A DNA stretch of 64,000 nt. It comes from Streptomyces verrucosisporus (lineage in GTDB: Bacteria; Actinomycetota; Actinomycetes; Streptomycetales; Streptomycetaceae). This document shows, one piece after another, positions 35,482 through 44,571 of the stretch (the first letter of the stretch is position 1; each line of letters starts with the position of its first letter). The position numbers and the translations under genes are program-made. The notes under the pieces are model-generated. The model was given only the letters and a program-made list of their open reading frames with translations. It made no database searches and had not been told where the DNA came from. Where the stretch lies: positions 113,119 through 177,118 of the forward strand of contig NZ_JADEYH010000010.1 of the NCBI RefSeq assembly GCF_017114865.1, read 5' to 3'.

Positions 35482-36297
35482 TCAGGCGGCTGCTCCTTTG
35501 GCGGGCGGTGCGGCGAACACCTCCTTCCTGCCGTGGACGAGGTCGGAGAGTTTGTCCGCCATCGCTCCGGGGTCGGGGGCCTGGAAGACGTTGCGCCCCA
35601 TGGCGATCCCGGCCGCGCCGGCGCTGAGCGCCTCCTCGACGTACGCGAGGGTCGCGGCCTCGTCCCCGGTGCGCGGCCCGCCGACCACGAGCACGGGGAC
35701 CGGGGCCGTCTCGGTGATGGCCCTCATCCCGGCCACGGAACCGACGTACGGCGTCTTGACCAGGTCGGCTCCGAGGTCGGCGGCGAGCTGGACGGCGTGG
35801 GCGACGAGGGCGGGGTCACGGGGGTCGCCGATCCGGGGGCCCCGGGGGTACATCATCGCCATCAGCGGGACGTTCCAGCGGTCGCACGCCTCGGCGACGG
35901 CTGCCATGTCCGCTATCTGCCGCTGCTCCTCGGCGGAGCCGAGGTTGACGTGCACGCTGACCGCGTCGGCGCCCAGCCGCAGCCCCTCCTCGACGCCGGC
36001 CACCAGGTACTTGGCGTTGGGGTCGGACGCGTGGATGGTGCTCGCGCTCAGGTGCACGATCAGGGAGGTCCGGGTGAACCACTCCGGGTCGACCAGGCGC
36101 AGCGACCCCTTGTGGAGGACGACGGCGTCGACGTGGTGCGAGGCGAGCTGCCCGACCAGCTCCCCCAGGCGCCTCCCCCCGGTCACGGGACCGTCGGTGA
36201 CGGAGTGGTCCAGCGGGACGACGAACAGGCGGTCGGGATCGTGGCGGTGGAGCCGGTGGAGCCTCAGTCTTCTGGCGAAGGACGTGTTGGTGATCAT
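35482..36297 (-). CDS. griI: GriI-like aldolase of 3,4-AHBA biosynthesis
   Basis: 271-residue class I aldolase of the DeoC/FbaB-like family (also close to AroA'/LsrF aldolases). It has LFVVPLDHSVTDGPV, VLHKGSL, GADAVSVHVNLGS, MAMMYPRGPR and the Schiff-base Lys region ADLVKTPYVGS, then VLVVGGPRTGDE and GIAMGRNVFQ. GriI condenses L-aspartate-4-semialdehyde with dihydroxyacetone phosphate. It is flanked by a GriH-like gene and an aspartokinase that would supply its C4 substrate. ATG 36297 lies 34 bp from the aspartokinase stop. Confidence 0.9.
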   Translation of the reverse strand: MITNTSFARRLRLHRLHRHDPDRLFVVPLDHSVTDGPVTGGRRLGELVGQLASHHVDAVVLHKGSLRLVDPEWFTRTSLIVHLSASTIHASDPNAKYLVAGVEEGLRLGADAVSVHVNLGSAEEQRQIADMAAVAEACDRWNVPLMAMMYPRGPRIGDPRDPALVAHAVQLAADLGADLVKTPYVGSVAGMRAITETAPVPVLVVGGPRTGDEAATLAYVEEALSAGAAGIAMGRNVFQAPDPGAMADKLSDLVHGRKEVFAAPPAKGAAA

Positions 36298-36331
36298 CAG
36301 TGCTCCCGCAGGGTGGGAAAGGAGTCGGTGG

Positions 36332-37627
36332 TCACGGGTGCGAGGCGAGCGGGACGGGGTCCGCGCCCTCCGGGGAGTCGAGTCCGAACTCGGTGTGGAG
36401 CAGGCGCACGGCCTGCTTCTCCTCGCCCCGGGGCACGGTGACCGAGATCCTCGTCTGGGACGTGGACAGCGCGCCGGTGCGGATGCCGGCCCCGGTGAGA
36501 CGGGAGAGCATCCTGGCCGCGTACTCGGGGCGGCTCAGCAGTCCCTTGCCCACGACCGAGACCTTGGCCACGCCCTCGTCCACCTCCACGCCGCCCCGTC
36601 CGGAGGGGGAGGCGAGCTCCGAGAGCGACCGCCGCACCGCCGAGGTGTACGTGTGGTGGACCGTCATCTCGATGGACAGGCCTCCGCCGGAGTGTTCCGA
36701 GACGGCGGTCATGTCGGCCGGAATGGCCTCCCGCGCGAGCAGCCGGAAGACCGCGAGCGCGGGGGGCTCCCCGATACGGTCGGTGCGAAGGGTGACCCGC
36801 GCGACGTCCCTGTCGTGCACGACCGCCGTGACGGCGGTCCGGGTCTCTGGCATGGCGTCTCCGTCTCTTCCGTCTCTCTTGTGGATGTGGGTGCCGATCC
36901 GCGAGGTGGCCGAGTGGCCCACATGGATGCCGATCCCGTGGAGGGCGGCGAGTTCGACCGCCCGGGAGTGCATGACCCTGGCGCCGGCGAACGCCATCTC
37001 GGCCATGAGGTCGAGGTCGAGGGAGGGCAGCAACCGGGCGGCGGGGACGACCCGCGGGTCCGCGGTGAGCACGCCCGGCACGTCGCTGTAGATCTCGCAG
37101 GCGGGGGCTCCGAGTTCGGCGGCGACGGCGACCGCCGTCGTGTCGGAGCCGCCGCGGCCCAGGGTGATGACGTCGCCCTCGGCGGTGACGCCCTGGAATC
37201 CCGCGATCACCACCACATGGCCGGCGTCCAGGAGTTCCACAGTGTGCTCGGTGTCGATCGCCACGATGATCCCCGAGCCGTGCGGGCCCGTGGCGAGGAT
37301 CCCGGTACGCGGGCCGGCCAGTGCGGTGGCGGGGACCCCGGCGTGCTGGAGGGCCAGGGCCATCAGGGACGCGGAGGCGGTCTCGCCGGTGGCCAGCAGC
37401 TGGTCCAGTTCTCGCCCCTGCGGCGCCGGGGTGAACTCCTGTGCCTGCCCGATCAGTTCGTCGGTGGTCCCGCCCCGGGCCGACACGACCAGGACCACAC
37501 GGCGGCCGGACCGGGCGAGGACGGCGACCCTCCGGGCGATCGACCGGACCTGCTCGGCGGTGGCCAGTGAACTGCCGCCGTACTTCTGCACCACGACACC
37601 GTTGGTACGCGCATCGTCCAGCGCCAT
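36332..37627 (-). CDS. Aspartate kinase dedicated to the 3,4-AHBA cluster
   Basis: 431 residues. Catalytic domain: VVQKYGGSSLATAEQVR (ATP/aspartate loop), VVLVVSARGGTTDEL, ATGETASASLMALAL, GFQGVTAEGDVITLGRGGSD and EIYSDVPGVLTADPR. Two C-terminal ACT domains follow (VTLRTDRIGEPPALAVFR; VSVVGKGLLSRPEYAARM), the sites of Lys/Thr feedback in housekeeping enzymes. ATG 37627 is chosen because GGAGG lies just upstream; a longer frame to 37711 has no homology. It heads the aspartokinase-GriI-GriH operon. It would raise aspartyl phosphate and hence aspartate semialdehyde for 3,4-AHBA; no aspartate-semialdehyde dehydrogenase is in the window. Confidence 0.9.
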   Translation of the reverse strand: MALDDARTNGVVVQKYGGSSLATAEQVRSIARRVAVLARSGRRVVLVVSARGGTTDELIGQAQEFTPAPQGRELDQLLATGETASASLMALALQHAGVPATALAGPRTGILATGPHGSGIIVAIDTEHTVELLDAGHVVVIAGFQGVTAEGDVITLGRGGSDTTAVAVAAELGAPACEIYSDVPGVLTADPRVVPAARLLPSLDLDLMAEMAFAGARVMHSRAVELAALHGIGIHVGHSATSRIGTHIHKRDGRDGDAMPETRTAVTAVVHDRDVARVTLRTDRIGEPPALAVFRLLAREAIPADMTAVSEHSGGGLSIEMTVHHTYTSAVRRSLSELASPSGRGGVEVDEGVAKVSVVGKGLLSRPEYAARMLSRLTGAGIRTGALSTSQTRISVTVPRGEEKQAVRLLHTEFGLDSPEGADPVPLASHP

Positions 37628-37901
37628 CGTCGCCTCCGCTCGTCGGACTGGTGCGTCACCACTGCGACGAGCTTCCGGGAAGCGGGTATCGCCGTCGTTA
37701 CCCGCCCGCACCGCGGCCGCATCGACCGCGCATCACGGGGAGCCTCCACCTCCCCTCACTCCGGCTCCGCCCCGGCGGCGGACAACGACGGCGGGAGCGG
37801 GAACGGCGGCGGAAGCCCGCACTGCTGCGGCTGACCGTCCTCGCGCCCTGAAACGGCCGAAGGGGGCGTCTCCGGCCGGGGGTCTCCGCCGGCCGCGGGC
37901 C

Positions 37902-39164
37902 TCACGGAGTCGGCGCGAGGCCCGCGAGGTCACCGAGCAGGTCGTCGAGGACCGTCTCCTCCTCGACGCGCACGCCGAGTCCGGCGAGGGCGCCGGACAG
38001 GTCCGGGTCCCAGGGGGACTCGGCGGGGGTGCCCGTCAGGGCGGGTAGTCCGGACACGGTGGTGGCGGCGGCGCGGTAGTCGGCGCCCGTGTAGCGCCAG
38101 GGCCGCCACGGAACGGCGCGGGCCAGCGCGGCGGCGATGCGCAGCCCGCCCCAGTCGAAGTCGCCGTGGTACAGCAGCCGGGCGCCCCGGGCGTGCAGGC
38201 GGCGCAGCAGGGCGAGGGCGGCGGCCGAGGGCTGGCCCTGGAGGCAGACCATGGGCGGGCAGCCGGGGCCGTGGGCGTCGGCCGCCGCCGCGATCACGGC
38301 CGGGTTCTCGCAGACGTGGACGCGTCCGGAGGCCGCCTGCGGCACGAAGGAGGTTTCGCGGGCCAGTTGGCGCAGGGTGAGGACGGCGGGCTCGCCCGCA
38401 CCGGCCGACCAGTCCAGCGCCGGAGTGCCGCGCAGGTTGAGGGTGAGGACGGTGGAGGACAGCTCGTCCTTCAGCAGTCCCGCCGAGGCCCACACCTCGC
38501 GCCGCCACCGGGCGCCGGAGCCGTCGGCGAAGCCGGTCAGCGCGCGTGTTCCGGACAGTACGAGGGTGGCGAGCGGTCTGCCGTCGTCCAGGGCGTGGGC
38601 GCTGCCGAGGGTCCTGGCGGCGAAGGCCGCCAGGGAGACCGGGGGGTCGGCGGGCAGCGCCCGCAGGGCCGCCGCCGCGTCCGCCAGGAGCGGGCGGGCC
38701 GCCTTTGGGGTCCGGGCCAGACGGCGGGCCAGGCCCTCCGCGCGCACCCGGGCGGCCCATTCGGCCAGTTCGGGGCGGGCGGCGCCGAGCTCGCCGAGCG
38801 GCGCGTGGGCCTCCTCCCAGGCCGCCGCCTCGGCCCGGCGCGTCTCGTCGAGCCGGGGCACGGGGCCGGTCAGGGCGGTCACGGCGGCGGCCAGCCCGTC
38901 CGGGCTGACTCCGGAGCGGCGCAGGATCTCGTCCACCGCCTCCAGACGCACCGTCAGGGAACGTCCGCCGCGCGGGGCACGGCCCAGCAGGCGCTCCGCC
39001 GCCGCCCGCTGGGCCGCGTCGGGAGCGGTCAGGGTGACCGCGCCGGCCAGGGGGCGGCCGCGGGCCATCCGGTGCCGGGCGCGGTCGAGGAGCCAGGCCA
39101 GTTCGGGTACGCCGAGCAGGCGGGTGAGGCGGGCGGTGTCGATCCGCTCGGGACGTGGAGTCAT
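37902..39164 (-). CDS. jetD: Wadjet JetD, Toprim nuclease (DUF2399/TIGR02679)
   Basis: 420-residue nuclease subunit of a Wadjet plasmid-defence system. The C-terminal half carries a Toprim-like active site, with Glu286 in HVCENPAVI and Asp335/Asp337 in YHGDFDWGGLRIA. The N-terminal half matches the DUF3323-like region of the TIGR02679 family (GVPELAWLLDRARHRMARGR). In Wadjet, the SMC-like JetABC motor extrudes small circular DNA and JetD cleaves it. ATG 39164 overlaps the jetC stop by 4 bp. Its last 28 codons and the 3' flank recur in the 53.4-kb scar. Confidence 0.88.
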   Translation of the reverse strand: MTPRPERIDTARLTRLLGVPELAWLLDRARHRMARGRPLAGAVTLTAPDAAQRAAAERLLGRAPRGGRSLTVRLEAVDEILRRSGVSPDGLAAAVTALTGPVPRLDETRRAEAAAWEEAHAPLGELGAARPELAEWAARVRAEGLARRLARTPKAARPLLADAAAALRALPADPPVSLAAFAARTLGSAHALDDGRPLATLVLSGTRALTGFADGSGARWRREVWASAGLLKDELSSTVLTLNLRGTPALDWSAGAGEPAVLTLRQLARETSFVPQAASGRVHVCENPAVIAAAADAHGPGCPPMVCLQGQPSAAALALLRRLHARGARLLYHGDFDWGGLRIAAALARAVPWRPWRYTGADYRAAATTVSGLPALTGTPAESPWDPDLSGALAGLGVRVEEETVLDDLLGDLAGLAPTP

Positions 39165-42100
39165 GTCCACGGGGAGTCCTGGGCCGTGGGCTTCCCGGTG
39201 CCTGCGGCGGCGACCGTCCCGGTGGAGGCCGCGGCCGGGGAGGCGTGTTCCGGCTCGCCGTACGCCTGCGGGTCCGCGCCCCGCGACCGCCGCGTCCCGT
39301 CCCACTCCCAGCGGGTCACCAGGACCGCGGAGATCTCGTCGACGCGCGAGAGCTGGGCGATGGCGATGCCCGGCACCTGCGGGTAACAGGCCCATTCGCG
39401 CTCGCTGGTCATCACCACGTCCAGGTCGAAGGCGTGCAGCAGCCCCAGGCACTTGGCGCGCGAGTCGTCGTCCACGCCGGCGAACGCCTCGTCCAGGGTG
39501 ACCAGGCGCGGGGCGTGCTGCACGGAGGCGCTGGCGTAGTGCGCGGACGCGGCGGCGAACAGCGGCACCGACGCCGCCAGCACCCGCTCCCCGCCCGAGG
39601 CGGGCCCGGTGGCCGGGACCCACCTGCCGTGCTGGTGGCGTTCGATGCCGAACTCGTGCCAGGTGCGGTAGTCGAGGGCCGCGGTGAGGTCCTCCAGCCA
39701 GCTTCCGGAGCCGTCGTCGGCGTGCCGGCGCGCGATCTGCTCCTGGAGGAACCCGCCGACCGCAGCCCGGTCCTCCGGCGACCAGGCGTCGGCGGACTGG
39801 CGCAGCCTTTCGCGGGCCTGGGCGAGCCCGGGCGGCGCCTTCCGCGAGGGCCGCCACACCAGACGCAGCACCATGCCGGTGGAGGTCGGCCGCTCCTCCA
39901 GTTCGGCGTTCATGGCCCGCACCTGCCGCTCGGCGGTATCGATCAGTTCCTGGAGGGAGCCGGCGACCTCGGTGATGAGGTGGGTCTCCAGGATCTCCCG
40001 TTCGCGCGCGGACAGGATGCGGCTCAGCTCCTCCACCTCGGCGGCGAGCGCCTCGGCGAGTTCCGGCACGGCGCGCTCGCGCCCCTGGTAGACGATGTCG
40101 ACGACCATGCCGTCCTCGCCACTGCGGGCCGAGGCGGTGTGCCCGTGCCTCGACAGCGCCTCCTGAAGCCTGGTCAGCTCCTCGCTCAGCCGCTTCTGCA
40201 CTCGCTCCCAGGCGCCGTCGGAGTCGTCGGTCCCGGCGAGTTCGGACTCGACGGCGCGGGCCAGGACGACGGCCGGGGTCGCCGCCCACGGCCCGTCGGC
40301 CTCCGGCTGGCCGATGCCGGGCAGGGCCACCGCCAGCAGTCCGGTCGCCGCGAACCGCTGGAGTGCGGCGACGGCCCGGTCCCGGGCCGCCGCCGCCTCG
40401 GTGACATCCTCCTCCAGCTGTTCGATGCGTCCCTCGGCGCGGCCGGCGTCCCGGTCCGCCCGCTGATGCTCCTGGCGGGCCCGCTTCTGCTCCTGCCCGC
40501 ACAGCCGTGCCGCCTCGACGGTCTCGGCCAGACGGCGCTGCAGGTCGGCGACGGCGGCGCCGACGGTGGAACGCAGGGTGGTGTGGTGCTCGTCGGCCGC
40601 GGCGGCCCGCCGCGCCGCCTCCTCCGTGCGCAGGGCCAGCTCGGCGGCCCGCTCCCCGGCCCGCTCCGCCTCGGCCCGTTCCTCGGCGAGGGCGCTCTCG
40701 GTGTCGGTGTGTTCCCTCAGCGCGGGCCACAGGGCGGCGAGGTGGGCGGTGAGATCGGCGAGGGCCTGGCGGACGGCCGCGAGTCCGGTGCGGTCGGCGG
40801 GCAGCCGGACGGCGGCGGCCGTCTCGGTGAGTTCGGCCGCGGTCCGCTCCGCCTGCCGGGCCGCCTCGGCCAGTTCGGCGGAGCGCTCCTCGTGGCGGGT
40901 GCGGGCCCGGCCGGCCGTGTCGGCGGCCGCGGCGGACAGCGCGTGGGCCCGGCGCAGGTCGTCGTCGCCGGGGAAGGCCGACAGTTCGGCGTCCAGTACG
41001 CGGCGGCGCTCCGCCACCGCGCGTGACGCCTCCTCCAGCCCGGCCAGCTCCTCGCGCGAAGCGGACAGCTCGTCCCGCAGGGTGGTGATGCGGGCGCGGC
41101 GGGCCTCCTCGCGGGCGCCCTCGCCCACGTACTCGGCGGCCGGTTTGCTCCAGCTCCCGGTCAGCGCCCCGGTCCGGAAACGGCCGTCCGGCGACACCCA
41201 GGTATCGCTCGCGCCGCTGTCTCCAGGGCCCGTACCGGGGTTCTCGCCCAGCTTGACCGCGGCCAGCAGCCGCGCCACGGTCTCCTCCGCCACACCGGCG
41301 GCCCGGACATCGCCGCGGTCCGGGGCCGGGCGCAGCACGTCGGCCAGGGTGGGCCCGGCGGCCGGGGTCCCGGAAACCGGCGTGGGCGCCAGCAGGACGT
41401 CGTGGCCGTCGGCGAGGACCGCGGCGCCGTCCGGGCGCACCCATGCGTCCAGCAGGCCGGACGCTTCCAGGGCCGCCTCCAGGCCCGCGCGCTCGGTCTC
41501 CGCGAGATGCGGGCGGAAGTCGACGAGCCGCCACAGCGGCGCACCGGCCGCCCGGTCCCTGACGCCGGGGGTGCGGGTGTACGGGCCCTGGGGGCCGCTC
41601 TGGCGTCCCGCCTCCAGGGCGGCCAGCTCCGCTTCCGCCTCCGCGGCCCGGCCGCGCGCCGCACGAAGCCGCTGGGCCAGGTCCGCCGCCCGGTCGGCCA
41701 GATGGGCCGCCCGGGCGCGGTGCGCGCCGGCGGCCGCCTCCCGCGCGGGCTCGGGGCCGTCCAGCCGGACCGCCCACTCCTGTGTTCCGTCCAGCAGGCC
41801 GGGCAGACCGGGGAGTTCCAGCTCGGTGCACCCGGCGACGTACTCGCGCACGCGGCCGGCCAGCGCCCGTCCCTCCTCGGTCACCCGCTCCTCCGCGCGG
41901 GCCAGCTCCCCGGTGCCGTGGACGAGGTCACGCTCCGCCTCGTCGGCGCGCGACAGGGCCGCCCGGCGCCCCTCCTCCGCGCGCCCGGCGCGTGCTGCCA
42001 GCTCCTCCACGTGCTCGACGGCGCGTCGCCTGCGGTCCAGTGCCTCCTCGGCCGCGCGGCGCAGCTCGGGCCCGGGCGCGCCCGCGGTGCGCAGCTCGCC

Positions 42101-43330
42101 GTCCAGCCGGGCGGCCCCGGCCGCCTCGCCGGCGCGCGCGCGGATCTCCTCAAGCGACCGCTCGGCCGCGGCCAGCCGGTTCCCGGCCGTCGCCAGCCGC
42201 CCCAGGGCCCGGGTGTGCGTCCCGGCGGCCTGCCGCCGGTCCGCCTCCGCCCGCTCCGCTTCGTCGGCCGTGCGCCGGGCGTCGGCCGCGGCCTGCTCCA
42301 GAGCCCGCGCGTCCCTCATTCCCGGGCCGGTGCGCAGGGCCTCCTGCTGCGCGGCGAGCCGTGCCGCGCGTTCCTCCAGCCGCGCGATCCGCCCGGCCGC
42401 GGCCTCGCGGTCCGCCTCCGCCCGCTCGCGCTCGGCCTGCGCCTGGGCCAGATCGCGCTGGAGCCTCTCGTAGCGGGCGTGCTCGGTGCGGGGCAGGCGG
42501 GCCCGGCGGCGGGCGGCGACCTTCGCGTAGCGCCGGTAGTGGCCGAGGAAGGCCGAGGAGGCCCGCTCGGCCTCGGTCGCCGCCCGCAGCTCCTCCTTCT
42601 CCTCCTCCAGCGACCGGAACGCCTCGGCCACATCGGCGACGAGGGCCTGGTCCATGGGCGGCAGCGCCTCGGTCAGGGCGCGGGAGAGGGCCGTCTCGCT
42701 GGGCCGTTTGGACAGCTGCGGCTGGCGCAGCTGAATCAGCATGTCGACCAGGGCCGCGTACCTGCGCTCGCCGAGGCCGAACAGCGCCTCGTCGACCGCT
42801 CTGCGGTACGCCCTCGCCGTGTCGTACACCATGCCCCGCCCGGCGAGGGCCTCCGCGAGCCGGTCGCGGGAGAGCGCGGTGCCGGTGGCGTCCAGCAGGC
42901 TCAGCTCCGCGCCGACGCGCTGGTCGGTGACGGCGAACCAGTGGCGGGCGATACCCCGGCCCGCGACCGCCTTCAGCCCGCACAGCAGGGTGCGGAAGCG
43001 GGCCTCGCCCGTCTCGTCCAGGCGGCCGAACTCGGCCCAGGTGTAGCCGAGCCGCTCGGGATGCGGGTGCTGCCCGCCCAGCAGCAGGTTCCACTCCATG
43101 CGCTTGCCCGGGTCGCCGTCGGGTTCCACGCGGCGCGCCGACAGGTCACCGTCCAGCAGGAGCGGCAGGGTCAGGGCCAGCACCTTCGACTTGCCGGTGC
43201 CGTTGTTGCCGCGCAGCAGCAGCCGGCCGTCGCGGAACCGGAACTCCTCCACGTCGTAGTGGAAGAGGTCGACCAGTCCGATGCGCAGGGGCTTCCAGCG
43301 CCCGGGGGCGGGGGTGGGGAGGGGGTTCAC
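39161..43330 (-). CDS. jetC: Wadjet JetC, SMC/SbcC-like ATPase (TIGR02680)
   Basis: 1389 residues. N-terminal Walker A GNNGTGKSK (residues 41-49) and C-terminal ABC signature SGGERVL (Ser1245) with Walker B LVTLDEAFAGVD (Asp1280-Glu1281) frame about 1,000 residues of Ala/Arg/Glu-rich coiled coil, interrupted near the middle by a globular hinge-like region (about residues 580-720, GAPLWRLVDFRPHLAETER). This is the architecture of condensin-type loop extruders. The GTG start overlaps the jetB stop by 4 bp. Its tail after residue about 1350 is low-complexity Ala/Thr/Gly. Confidence 0.92.
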   Translation of the reverse strand: MNPLPTPAPGRWKPLRIGLVDLFHYDVEEFRFRDGRLLLRGNNGTGKSKVLALTLPLLLDGDLSARRVEPDGDPGKRMEWNLLLGGQHPHPERLGYTWAEFGRLDETGEARFRTLLCGLKAVAGRGIARHWFAVTDQRVGAELSLLDATGTALSRDRLAEALAGRGMVYDTARAYRRAVDEALFGLGERRYAALVDMLIQLRQPQLSKRPSETALSRALTEALPPMDQALVADVAEAFRSLEEEKEELRAATEAERASSAFLGHYRRYAKVAARRRARLPRTEHARYERLQRDLAQAQAERERAEADREAAAGRIARLEERAARLAAQQEALRTGPGMRDARALEQAAADARRTADEAERAEADRRQAAGTHTRALGRLATAGNRLAAAERSLEEIRARAGEAAGAARLDGELRTAGAPGPELRRAAEEALDRRRRAVEHVEELAARAGRAEEGRRAALSRADEAERDLVHGTGELARAEERVTEEGRALAGRVREYVAGCTELELPGLPGLLDGTQEWAVRLDGPEPAREAAAGAHRARAAHLADRAADLAQRLRAARGRAAEAEAELAALEAGRQSGPQGPYTRTPGVRDRAAGAPLWRLVDFRPHLAETERAGLEAALEASGLLDAWVRPDGAAVLADGHDVLLAPTPVSGTPAAGPTLADVLRPAPDRGDVRAAGVAEETVARLLAAVKLGENPGTGPGDSGASDTWVSPDGRFRTGALTGSWSKPAAEYVGEGAREEARRARITTLRDELSASREELAGLEEASRAVAERRRVLDAELSAFPGDDDLRRAHALSAAAADTAGRARTRHEERSAELAEAARQAERTAAELTETAAAVRLPADRTGLAAVRQALADLTAHLAALWPALREHTDTESALAEERAEAERAGERAAELALRTEEAARRAAAADEHHTTLRSTVGAAVADLQRRLAETVEAARLCGQEQKRARQEHQRADRDAGRAEGRIEQLEEDVTEAAAARDRAVAALQRFAATGLLAVALPGIGQPEADGPWAATPAVVLARAVESELAGTDDSDGAWERVQKRLSEELTRLQEALSRHGHTASARSGEDGMVVDIVYQGRERAVPELAEALAAEVEELSRILSAREREILETHLITEVAGSLQELIDTAERQVRAMNAELEERPTSTGMVLRLVWRPSRKAPPGLAQARERLRQSADAWSPEDRAAVGGFLQEQIARRHADDGSGSWLEDLTAALDYRTWHEFGIERHQHGRWVPATGPASGGERVLAASVPLFAAASAHYASASVQHAPRLVTLDEAFAGVDDDSRAKCLGLLHAFDLDVVMTSEREWACYPQVPGIAIAQLSRVDEISAVLVTRWEWDGTRRSRGADPQAYGEPEHASPAAASTGTVAAAGTGKPTAQDSPWT

Positions 43331-44571
43331 CGTGTGGGCCGCCTTTCACTTGCCTTCTTGCCCGCCGCCCTGCGGGGACCGGATTCCTTCACCACGGGCT
43401 CGCCGACCGCGTACCGTGCCAGCGCCGGACGCGGCAGGACGTCCCGGCCCGTGACCGTCACCAGGCCGAGCGCCGTGAGCCTGGCCAGCGCCCGATCCAC
43501 CAGCTCGGCCTCCGCGCCCGGCTCCCGGGCCGACCTGGACCAGAAGCTGCCGTGCACGGCGGCGAGTTCGCGCACCCGCCGCTCCAGTTCGTCCCGGCCC
43601 ACCGGCCCGCCGGCGGCGGCCAGGTGCCCGGCGAGCAGCAGGGTGATGTGCCCGTGGGTGCCCTGTTCGGGCATACGGGCGTCGGTGAGGTCGTCGTCGG
43701 GGTCGACCATGGCGATGCCCTCGGCCCGCACCTCGGGCACCAGACCGGTCAGTTCGGCGATCCGGGCGGTGAGGAAGCCGCGCTGGCGGTTGAGGTAGGC
43801 CAGCTCCTCCTCGGTGAGGGTGTCGTAGTAGAGCACCGGGTCGTCCAGCAGGCGGCGGGTGAGCTTCCAGCGGATGGCGCGGAACCTGAGTTCGTCGCTG
43901 TCCAGCGCGGACTGGGCGGTCAGCTCCGCCAGGCGGTCCTCGAAGCCCGCGGCGGTGACCATCGAGGGGCCGGTCCGGGTGGCGAGCAGCCCGGCCAGCA
44001 CCCGCCGTTTCACGTCGTAGAGCACGTCTCCCGCCCCGGCCACGTAGGCCTCCTCGTCACCCGCCACCCGTCGCAGCACGCCCAGGCGCAGCAGCACCCG
44101 CACCACGGCCGCCAGGTCGCCGCGCTCGTCGCGTTTCTCCAGGGTGAAGGCGATCCCGGCGGCGGCAAGGTGGGGGTCGGCGGCGTCCAGCACCACCTGC
44201 TCGGCCAGCCGCCCGAGCGCGACCTGCGCCTCACCCCGCTCCAGTGCGGCCAGTGCCAGGCACAGCAGGACGTAGCGGCGGCGGGTGAAGGGCTGCGCGG
44301 CCCGGCCGGCCTCGCGCGCGGGGTGGGTGGGATCGTCCAGGGTGCCGGGGGTCTTGCGCAGCCGGGCGGCGTCGGTGTCCACCCGCAGTGGCCAGCCGGT
44401 GTTGCGGTCGAACCACTCGCGCAGCTCCGCCGCGTACTGCCGCACCAGGCGGAACTCGTCGCCGTGGGGGCCGTCCGCGGTCAGCAGCGGCTCCTTCAGC
44501 AGCGCGCGGGCGGCCTTGCGGAGGTTCGCGGCGCGCTGTCCGTCGAGCACCTCGGCCAGTGGGGTGGTCAC
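43327..44571 (-). CDS. jetB: Wadjet JetB (DUF2398/TIGR02678)
   Basis: 414-residue winged-helix subunit, the kleisin-partner (KITE-like) component of the JetABC complex. It contains RRYVLLCLALAALERGEAQV, LYDVKRRVLAGLLATRTGPS, RFRAIRWKLTRRLLDDPVLY and LNRQRGFLTARIAELTGL, as in TIGR02678 proteins. The real start is GTG 44571, overlapping the jetA stop by 4 bp; the open frame continuing to 47073 is antisense shadow. Confidence 0.88.
   Translation of the reverse strand: MTTPLAEVLDGQRAANLRKAARALLKEPLLTADGPHGDEFRLVRQYAAELREWFDRNTGWPLRVDTDAARLRKTPGTLDDPTHPAREAGRAAQPFTRRRYVLLCLALAALERGEAQVALGRLAEQVVLDAADPHLAAAGIAFTLEKRDERGDLAAVVRVLLRLGVLRRVAGDEEAYVAGAGDVLYDVKRRVLAGLLATRTGPSMVTAAGFEDRLAELTAQSALDSDELRFRAIRWKLTRRLLDDPVLYYDTLTEEELAYLNRQRGFLTARIAELTGLVPEVRAEGIAMVDPDDDLTDARMPEQGTHGHITLLLAGHLAAAGGPVGRDELERRVRELAAVHGSFWSRSAREPGAEAELVDRALARLTALGLVTVTGRDVLPRPALARYAVGEPVVKESGPRRAAGKKASERRPTR

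Noticed and set aside
39165..41831. N-terminal extension of the jetD frame (1309 residues in total)
   Set aside because: Region lies wholly within jetC in another frame; JetD homology begins at ATG 39164, which overlaps the jetC stop.
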